Shown here piece by piece: positions 1-4,571 of a stretch of DNA of 5,143 nt. The notes beneath the pieces are model-generated. The model was not told the DNA's origin. It saw only the letters and a list, made by a program, of their open reading frames with translations, and ran no database searches. The DNA lies in NCBI GenBank assembly GCA_012840755.1, contig DUWA01000186.1:1-5143 (forward strand), read 5' to 3'. Source of the DNA: Mycoplasmatota bacterium. Its GTDB lineage: Bacteria > Bacillota_I > Bacilli_A > RF39 > UBA660. A program made the translations under genes and the position numbers. Within the stretch, counting starts at the first letter, position 1. Each line of letters starts with the position of its first letter.

Positions 1-75
1 AATATACAAACAGAGTATGAGAAAAAGTTTGTTAGAAATGGTTTTTTAATATATATGATAAATGTAGAAAAGTAG
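1..75 (+). CDS. trmB: tRNA (guanine-46-N7)-methyltransferase TrmB, C-terminal end only (partial)
   Basis: Frame 1 is open from the first base to a TAG at 73-75 and gives 24 residues that include NIQTEYEKKF and then GFLIYMINVEK. This closely resembles the extreme C-terminus of TrmB as I remember it from Bacillota (an N-I-x-T-E-Y-E-x-K-F block followed by G-x-x-I-Y and a short basic or acidic tail). TrmB is a cytoplasmic SAM-dependent enzyme that makes m7G at position 46 of the tRNA variable loop. The methyltransferase core lies outside the window, so the call rests on this tail alone. Frame 2 is also open to a TAA at 47-49 but shows nothing recognisable. No clear terminator follows, so some read-through into the lipoprotein operon is possible. 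Confidence 0.72.
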   Translation, partial: NIQTEYEKKFVRNGFLIYMINVEK

Positions 76-94
76 ACAATAAATTTTATTATAA

Positions 95-103
95 TGATAT
101 AAA
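95..103 (+). promoter_or_regulatory. Possible upstream extended -10 promoter element (weak)
   Basis: TGA-TATAAA forms an extended -10 (TGn plus five of six matches to TATAAT). A TAGACA at 73-78, one mismatch from TTGACA, lies 19 bp upstream, slightly longer than the usual 17 bp spacer, and it overlaps the trmB stop codon. In sequence this A/T-rich such matches arise easily by chance, so this is a second, weaker candidate for the same operon. Confidence 0.25.
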
Positions 104-126
104 ATATATAAAATAAACGTTTCATT

Positions 127-135
127 TGATATAAT
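127..135 (+). promoter_or_regulatory. Extended -10 promoter for the lipoprotein/ytxGH operon
   Basis: TGA-TATAAT is a perfect extended -10 element for the vegetative sigma factor. No convincing -35 hexamer sits 17 bp upstream (107-112 reads TATAAA), which is typical when TGn carries the recognition. Transcription would start near 142, giving a leader of only about 13 nt before the ATG at 155. That leader still contains the ribosome binding site AGTAGGTGA (143-151), one mismatch from AGGAGGTGA. A perfect 8-bp palindrome AAACGTTT lies just upstream at 115-122. Confidence 0.6.
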
Positions 136-154
136 TTATGTAAGTAGGTGAATT

Positions 155-757
155 ATGAGAAAAATTTTGCTTATATTAATGATTACATTAGTATTAACAG
201 GTTGTACTGTGGTTAGAATAGATACTAATAGTATAGATAATATAATAGGTGTAATATTATCACAGGATAATAACTTATATAATAAAAATGGCAAAGGATA
301 TAAATACTATGTCCCTAATACAGTAAATTATATAGAATCAAATGAGCTTAATGAAAAGTTATATTCTAACGGAATTTATTATTATTTATATATTGATATA
401 GTTAGTTATTACTATAATACAAAAGTTGATTACGAAGTTAATAAAGATGCATATTATTCTAAAAAAATAGATATTGACGGAAAGAAAGGCTATTTAGAAA
501 TTAATAAACAAGAAGATAATACATATTTTATTGAATTTATGTATAATTATGCTAAAATAGAGGTAATAACAACTAAAGATCAAATAAATGATGTAGTGTT
601 AAATTCTTCATATATACTTTCAACGATAAAATTTAATAAAGAAGTTATTAAAGTAATGTTGGATGATGATTTTCTAGTTAATATAGAGGAAAAATATGAT
701 ATATTTGCTTCTAAAAAAGAGACAGATAATTTTTTGAAATATAATGAAGAGGAATAA
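155..757 (+). CDS. Tyrosine-rich putative lipoprotein of unknown function
   Basis: This 200-residue protein begins with a classic lipoprotein signal: MRK, a hydrophobic stretch at residues 4-14, and lipobox L-T-G-C with the lipidated Cys at 17. It should be exported by Sec, lipidated by Lgt, cut by LspA and anchored to the outer face of the membrane. The mature part is rich in Asn, Lys, Ile and especially Tyr: 16 Tyr fall within residues 42-101, including YYY at 75-77 and at 85-87. The C-terminus is acidic. I recognise no domain, catalytic motif or further Cys. The start is well supported by AGTAGGTGA just upstream and by the signal peptide at the very N-terminus. It is the first gene of an operon with the charged protein, the DUF948 protein and YtxH, which suggests a cell-envelope role, but no specific function can be assigned. 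Confidence 0.85.
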   Translation: MRKILLILMITLVLTGCTVVRIDTNSIDNIIGVILSQDNNLYNKNGKGYKYYVPNTVNYIESNELNEKLYSNGIYYYLYIDIVSYYYNTKVDYEVNKDAYYSKKIDIDGKKGYLEINKQEDNTYFIEFMYNYAKIEVITTKDQINDVVLNSSYILSTIKFNKEVIKVMLDDDFLVNIEEKYDIFASKKETDNFLKYNEEE

Positions 758-770
758 ATGAGGTGAAACA

Positions 771-1565
771 ATGGGTGTATTTGATAAGATAAGAACGATG
801 TTTACAGAAGAAATAGAAGAAGAAACTCCAATAAAAAAAGAGGTAATTCAGGTGGAAATTCCTTCGCCTATATCAGAAAGTGGAAAAGAAGAAATAAATA
901 AAAAAGAAGAGGTTAAAAAGGAAGAAAAGTTTACCTTTCCTGTTTTTTTTGATGACTCTGATTTCGAAGCAATAGAAAAATCAAAAGAAAATAACAATAT
1001 TAAAAAATCACAAGCTTATTCTAAAAGTAAGGTTCAAGAAAAAGAACCAGAAAAAAAATTTACTCCAACTCCAATTATTTCTCCAGTCTATGGAATACTT
1101 GATAAAAATTATCATAAAGAGGACATAACTCCTAAAAAAGTAGTAGTAGAAAGTACAAAAAAAGAAGATGTAACTATTGATGATGTTAGAAAAAAAGCTT
1201 TTGGAACATTAGAAGATATTTTAGAAAATACTCTTTTTGGTAAAATTGTATTTGATGATATAGAAAATGAAACAAAAAAAGAAGAAAAAGATTTATTTTA
1301 TGAATTAGAACAGTTAGAAAATAAAATACATGATAAGCAGGAAGAAGAAAATAAAAATAACACAAATACATATAATCTTGAAGAAGACATCTTAACAAGA
1401 AGTAGAAATATTAATAAAGATAATATTAATTCAGATATAAAAACAAGAGTTGAAAGAAATAAACATTTAGAAGAACAATTACAGTATGATTTTGAAAATG
1501 ATACAAATAATAATACTGATTTGTTTAATCTAATCGACTCTATGTATGAAAAAGGTGATGAATAA
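771..1565 (+). CDS. Highly charged, probably largely disordered cytoplasmic protein of unknown function
   Basis: The protein has 264 residues, no signal peptide, no membrane segment and no Cys. It starts with a short amphipathic stretch (MGVFDKIRTMFTEE) that could touch the membrane, followed by long Lys/Glu-rich low-complexity sequence. Several more hydrophobic, ordered-looking islands interrupt it: FTFPVFFDDSDFEAI at 54-68, FTPTPIISPVYGILDKNY at 97-114, VRKKAFGTLEDILENTLF at 139-156 and DLFNLIDSMYE at 250-260. This is the layout of a scaffold or adaptor with short binding motifs. A ribosome binding site GAGGTGA (760-766) lies 4 nt before the ATG, 13 bp after the lipoprotein stop. In Bacillus the genes before ytxG-ytxH are sftA (a septal DNA translocase) and murC; SftA also has a charged cytoplasmic N-terminus, so a division-related role is conceivable. 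That is inference from layout only. I do not recognise the family. Confidence 0.82.
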   Translation: MGVFDKIRTMFTEEIEEETPIKKEVIQVEIPSPISESGKEEINKKEEVKKEEKFTFPVFFDDSDFEAIEKSKENNNIKKSQAYSKSKVQEKEPEKKFTPTPIISPVYGILDKNYHKEDITPKKVVVESTKKEDVTIDDVRKKAFGTLEDILENTLFGKIVFDDIENETKKEEKDLFYELEQLENKIHDKQEEENKNNTNTYNLEEDILTRSRNINKDNINSDIKTRVERNKHLEEQLQYDFENDTNNNTDLFNLIDSMYEKGDE

Positions 1566-1567
1566 GT

Positions 1568-1858
1568 ATGCAGTGTTTAAATGATGTATTTCCTATTATA
1601 ATATACATATTATTAATTATACTAATAGTATGTGTAATTGTGTTAGTAGTTAAAGCAATAAAGACTCTTAATAATGTTAATAAGGTTGTAGATAATGTTA
1701 ATACTAAATTCAATAAGCTTAATGGTATATTTAATATGATTGATTCTACAGCTGATACAATTTCATTATTGGGAGATAAAGTAGCTAACACGATTTCAGC
1801 AGGAATATCAAATATATTTAGAAGAAGGAAAAAAAAGGAGAAAGATGATAATGAGTAA
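1568..1858 (+). CDS. DUF948 (YtxG-like) single-pass membrane protein
   Basis: This 96-residue protein has a strongly hydrophobic segment at about residues 8-30 (IIIYILLIILIVCVIVLVVKAI). A heptad-like Asn/Val-rich stretch follows (NNVNKVVDNVNTKFNKLNGIFNMID, read in two halves at about 34-58), then ISLLGDKVAN and a basic tail (RRRKKK). N-terminal membrane anchor, short helical region and charged tail, in a small protein directly before YtxH, is the DUF948/YtxG pattern of Bacillota. YtxG itself is poorly characterised; in B. subtilis the ytxGH genes are stress-responsive. Two Cys (residues 3 and about 22) lie close to or in the membrane segment. A ribosome binding site AGGTGA (1553-1558) inside the end of the preceding gene supports the ATG at 1568, and the stop codons of the two genes are 3 bp to overlapping with their neighbours, implying translational coupling. 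Confidence 0.8.
   Translation: MQCLNDVFPIIIYILLIILIVCVIVLVVKAIKTLNNVNKVVDNVNTKFNKLNGIFNMIDSTADTISLLGDKVANTISAGISNIFRRRKKKEKDDNE
1835..1840 (+). promoter_or_regulatory. Ribosome binding site deciding the ytxH start
   Basis: AAGGAG lies inside the end of the DUF948 gene, after a run of A. It is 4 nt from the ATG at 1845 and 10 nt from the ATG at 1851. The second spacing and the resulting N-terminus MSKKSGFKKF suit YtxH proteins better, but either start, or both, could be used. The difference is two residues (Met-Ile). Confidence 0.6.
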
Positions 1859-2261
1859 AAAGTCTGGATTTAAAAAGTTTTTATTAGGTGCTGGAATAGG
1901 CGCTGCACTTGGTGTGATGTTTGCACCTAAAAAGGGTAGTGAAACAAGAAAAGAATTAAAAAATAAATTAGATGAGTTACTTGCTAAAACAAAAGAGATT
2001 AAAGTTGATGAAATTAAAGATAATGTTGAAGCTAAGATATTTGAAATAAGAGAAAAAATTGAAGAATTAGATAAAGAAACTGTATTAAGAACTGCGAAAA
2101 AAAAAGCAAAACAAATTCAAGAAATGACAGAGGAATTAGTTAACTATATAGTAGAGAAGGGAACACCAATATTAGAAAAAACAGCAGAGTCAGTAAAAAA
2201 TAAATCAATAGAGTTAACAAAAGAAGTATTAAAAAAATTAGAAAACGAAAAAAGTGCATAA
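1851..2261 (+). CDS. ytxH: YtxH domain-containing protein
   Basis: The protein has 136 residues from the ATG at 1851 (138 if the ATG at 1845 is used). It opens with a basic MSKKSGFKK and then a glycine-rich hydrophobic segment FLLGAGIGAALGVMFAP (residues 10-26). The YtxH signature follows: APKKGSETRKEL at 25-36. The rest is a long Lys/Glu-rich helical region, likely coiled coil, with a possible second amphipathic stretch (LVNYIVEKGTPILEK). YtxH proteins are small, membrane-associated and of unclear biochemical role; in Bacillus ytxG and ytxH sit together and respond to general stress. Here the gene overlaps the DUF948 stop by 8 bp, so the pair is translationally coupled and probably works together at the membrane. 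The stop codon sits within the terminator hairpin. Confidence 0.88.
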   Translation: MSKKSGFKKFLLGAGIGAALGVMFAPKKGSETRKELKNKLDELLAKTKEIKVDEIKDNVEAKIFEIREKIEELDKETVLRTAKKKAKQIQEMTEELVNYIVEKGTPILEKTAESVKNKSIELTKEVLKKLENEKSA

Positions 2262-2279
2262 TATATATGTACTTTTTTT
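2248..2279 (+). terminator. Intrinsic terminator overlapping the ytxH stop codon
   Basis: Arms 2248-2259 (AAAAAAGTGCAT) and 2267-2278 (ATGTACTTTTTT) pair along 12 bp with a single G-U wobble at 2256/2270. The pairing extends by A2260-T2266 to leave a 5-nt loop. The second arm ends in seven T (2273-2279). The TAA stop of ytxH (2259-2261) is at the top of the stem, so a terminating ribosome would cover the 5' arm. The stem has only three G-C pairs, so it is weaker than a textbook terminator. The A-run and T-run symmetry means it could also act on the opposite strand. Confidence 0.68.
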
Positions 2280-2306
2280 ATAATAATTTATTATTTTAAT
2301 AATATG

Positions 2307-2315
2307 TGATAAAAT
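2307..2315 (+). promoter_or_regulatory. Extended -10 promoter for the pilin-pgk-flippase operon
   Basis: TGA-TAAAAT is an extended -10 (TGn plus five of six matches to TATAAT). It lies 28 bp after the terminator, and TTTATT at 2287-2292, with 17 bp spacing, is a poor -35. Transcription would start near 2322 and leave a 5' leader of about 28 nt containing AAGGTGG (2339-2345), the ribosome binding site for the ATG at 2350. It resembles the promoter before the lipoprotein gene, where TGn and -10 are good and the -35 is absent. Confidence 0.55.
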
Positions 2316-2349
2316 AGATTATAGTAAAAAATCTGAAAAAGGTGGATAT

Positions 2350-3378
2350 ATGAAAAAGAATGCATTTACAATAATAGAATTATTAGGGATGTTAGCTGTA
2401 CTGGGAATTATATCTTTAGTTTCTTTCTATTATATTTCTAATATATTAAAAAAGTCAAAATACAATGAATATGAAAGTTTTAAAAAAAATTTATATCTAG
2501 CTGCTGAAACATATATTGAAGCTAATAAGGAACTTTTTCCAGAATTAAAAACATTAAATGGAACTGTTTTTATTGGGGTTCAAGAGTTATTAAATGAAGG
2601 ATACATAAAAAAAATTATAACCAATCCGAAAACAGACGAATATGAAGAAAACGCAACAATTATTGCTAAAACAAATAATAACTATATAACAGAATATAGT
2701 TACAATTCTAATGATTTAACTATAAATGCATATGATAATGAAGGTTTAATATTACATTATGATGGATACAAAAAACCAAATAATGGTTTTTGGGAAGACT
2801 TAAGTGTTAATCAAAATCATGGAATTATAGATAATAGTGGTTATTCGTGGAATATAGATAGTATTTACTCAAATAATGTAAATAAAGCAATTATTACAAA
2901 AGATATTTTTAACATGAGCGAGGTTATGACGTTTTCAGTTTTATATAAACTAGATGTTACAGGACCTGTCCAACCACTTTTTTCATATAGAAAAGAAGCT
3001 AATTCATCACCTATGTTATTTAATTATCAAGTTAGTGGTATTTATCACTTAACTTTTGATAGTGGTAATCGAACTAATATTTTCTCACCAATTAATGCAG
3101 ATACGTATTATAAAGTGGATATTGTTGTAGATGGACTTATTGAAAAAGTATATATAAATGGTAATTTAGTTAATACTATAACAATACATAATAAACTAAA
3201 CGATATATCTAGTGGATTAAGATTAAGTATTTTTGGAGAAACAACAAAACAAGGACATGCAAATTATTACACAAACGGAAATCTATATAATTTTAAAGTA
3301 TATGCTAAAGCACTTACAGAAGAACAAATAATGAAAAATTATGAAGTGGATAAGAACAGATTTAATATAGGGGGATAG
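2350..3378 (+). CDS. Type IV prepilin-like protein fused to a LamG/concanavalin-like domain
   Basis: The protein has 342 residues. The N-terminus is a class III (prepilin) signal: short basic leader MKKNA, then FTIIELLGMLAVLGIISLVSF, with the conserved Glu at +5 of the mature form (residue 10) and a hydrophobic helix to about residue 33. The expected cleavage by prepilin peptidase is before Phe6, but residue -1 is Ala rather than the usual Gly. Residues 34-125 form a small pilin-like head (helix, then VQELLNEGYIKKIITNPKT at 77-95). From about 131 to 336 the sequence matches the LamG/concanavalin-like pattern (Laminin_G_3 type): LHYDGY at 135-140, FWEDLSVNQNHG at 147-158, VDGLIEKVYINGNLV at 260-274, and LYNFKVYAKALTEEQIMKNY at 312-331. 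No Cys is visible. It is probably a membrane-anchored or pilus-incorporated surface protein with a glycan- or protein-binding beta-sandwich. No pilus assembly genes are in the window. It heads the operon with pgk. Confidence 0.88.
   Translation: MKKNAFTIIELLGMLAVLGIISLVSFYYISNILKKSKYNEYESFKKNLYLAAETYIEANKELFPELKTLNGTVFIGVQELLNEGYIKKIITNPKTDEYEENATIIAKTNNNYITEYSYNSNDLTINAYDNEGLILHYDGYKKPNNGFWEDLSVNQNHGIIDNSGYSWNIDSIYSNNVNKAIITKDIFNMSEVMTFSVLYKLDVTGPVQPLFSYRKEANSSPMLFNYQVSGIYHLTFDSGNRTNIFSPINADTYYKVDIVVDGLIEKVYINGNLVNTITIHNKLNDISSGLRLSIFGETTKQGHANYYTNGNLYNFKVYAKALTEEQIMKNYEVDKNRFNIGG
3369..3374 (+). promoter_or_regulatory. G-run ribosome binding site for pgk, overlapping the pilin gene end
   Basis: AGGGGG lies inside the last Gly-Gly codons of the pilin gene, 6 nt before the pgk ATG at 3381. 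It departs from the AGGTGA/AAGGAG sites used elsewhere in the window: pairing with the anti-SD CCUCC needs one G-U wobble. A run of five G is conspicuous in this A/T-rich sequence. It implies that translation of pgk is coupled to that of the pilin gene. Confidence 0.6.
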
Positions 3379-3380
3379 TT

Positions 3381-4571
3381 ATGAAAAAAACTATAAAAGA
3401 TTTTGATCTAAATGGTAAAAGAGTGATAATTAGGGTAGATTTTAACGTTCCTATAAAAAATGGTATTATAAGTGATGATAATAGAATTAAAGAAAGTTTA
3501 CAAACTATTAAATATGCATTAGATAATAATGCAAAAATAATTTTATTATCTCATTTAGGTAGAGTAAAAAAGAAAGAAGACTTAAAAATAAATGATCTTG
3601 AACCAATATCTAAAAGATTATCAGAACTATTAAATAAAAAAATTATCTTTATACCACATACAAGAGGAAAAATTGTAGAAGATATAATCAATAATATGAA
3701 TAATCAAGATATAGTTTTACTTCAAAACACAAGGTATGAGGATTTGGATTCTAAAAAGGAAAGTTCTAATGATATAGAACTAGGAAAATATTGGGCAAAT
3801 TTAGGCGATATTTTTATAAATGATGCATTCGGAACTTCGCACAGAGCACATGCTTCCAATGTTGGAATAGCATCAAATATCCCTAGTGGAATTGGTTTTC
3901 TTGTAGAAAAAGAATTAGAGATATTAGGTAATATAATTAATAAACCTAAAAGGCCTTTTATTTTAATACTTGGCGGAGCTAAGGTAAGCGATAAAATAGG
4001 GGTTATAGAGAATTTAGTTAATATAGCTGATTATATTTTAATTGCTGGAGGTATGGCATATACATTTTTAAAATCGCAAGGTATAAGTATTGGAAACTCT
4101 TTATTAGATGTTGATAGTATTGATTTTAGTAAAAATATTTTAGAAAAATATAGCGATAAAATAATATTACCTATTGATTCAGTTGTTGCAGAAAGTATTT
4201 CAGATAAAACTAACTATAGAACATGTTTTATAAATGAAATAAAGTACGATGAAATAGGGGTAGATATTGGACCGTTAACGTTGAAGTTATTCAAACATTA
4301 TTTAGAAAAAGCGCAAACAGTAATATGGAATGGACCAGTTGGTATTTTTGAAATAGATAATTTTGCTAACGGAACTAAAAAATTATTACAAATATTAAAA
4401 GGAATCAATGCTGATGTAATACTTGGTGGTGGAGATACCGCTTCAGCAGCTATTAATATGGGTTACAAAAATTCATTTAAGCATATTTCAACCGGTGGTG
4501 GAGCATCTTTAGAAATGCTTGAAGGGAAAGCCTTACTGGGAGTTGAAATAATAGATGAAAGAAATAAATAA
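3381..4571 (+). CDS. pgk: Phosphoglycerate kinase
   Basis: Cytoplasmic glycolytic enzyme that transfers phosphate from 1,3-bisphosphoglycerate to ADP, giving ATP and 3-phosphoglycerate. At 396 residues it is full length (bacterial PGKs are about 390-400). Substrate-site elements are intact: RVDFNVP at 18-24 (Asp20, Asn22), DDNRI with Arg35, SHLGR at 57-61, NTRYE with Arg118, and NDAFGTSHRAHAS at 147-159 with Arg155. Nucleotide-site elements are also present: LGGAKVSDK at 197-205, AGGMAYTF at 222-229, GPVGIFE at 318-324, GGGDT around 349-353 and STGGGAS around 370-376. The usual LLEN-x-R block reads LLQNTRY (Gln115), a variation within the family. The ATG follows the pilin stop by 2 bp, and the downstream membrane protein overlaps its end, so it is mid-operon without an obvious promoter of its own. 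No gap, tpi, pgm or eno gene is beside it in the window. Confidence 0.98.
   Translation: MKKTIKDFDLNGKRVIIRVDFNVPIKNGIISDDNRIKESLQTIKYALDNNAKIILLSHLGRVKKKEDLKINDLEPISKRLSELLNKKIIFIPHTRGKIVEDIINNMNNQDIVLLQNTRYEDLDSKKESSNDIELGKYWANLGDIFINDAFGTSHRAHASNVGIASNIPSGIGFLVEKELEILGNIINKPKRPFILILGGAKVSDKIGVIENLVNIADYILIAGGMAYTFLKSQGISIGNSLLDVDSIDFSKNILEKYSDKIILPIDSVVAESISDKTNYRTCFINEIKYDEIGVDIGPLTLKLFKHYLEKAQTVIWNGPVGIFEIDNFANGTKKLLQILKGINADVILGGGDTASAAINMGYKNSFKHISTGGGASLEMLEGKALLGVEIIDERNK

Noticed and set aside
580..771. Minus-strand open frame of 63 codons under the end of the lipoprotein gene
   Set aside because: It lies opposite a well-supported gene, has no ribosome binding site or recognisable protein features, and its Ser/Phe/Leu-rich composition is what the complement of A/T-rich coding sequence gives.
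1186..1398. Minus-strand open frame of 70 codons inside the charged-protein gene
   Set aside because: The Leu/Phe-rich translation is the antisense of a Lys/Glu-rich gene, and no start signal supports it.
1540..1791. Minus-strand open frame of 83 codons across the DUF948 gene
   Set aside because: It is antisense to a recognisable membrane protein with correct start and spacing; nothing independent supports it.
1829..1836. A8 run at the end of the DUF948 gene (others at 1051-1058 and 2482-2489, T8 at 943-950) as phase-variable or slippery sites
   Set aside because: Runs of this length are expected at this base composition, each gene is intact in frame, and no downstream alternative frame or stimulatory element is evident.
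2280..2349. Possible riboswitch or small RNA before the pilin gene
   Set aside because: The spacer is only about 70 bp with a predicted leader near 28 nt, almost all A/T, and I find no stable stem or known aptamer pattern.
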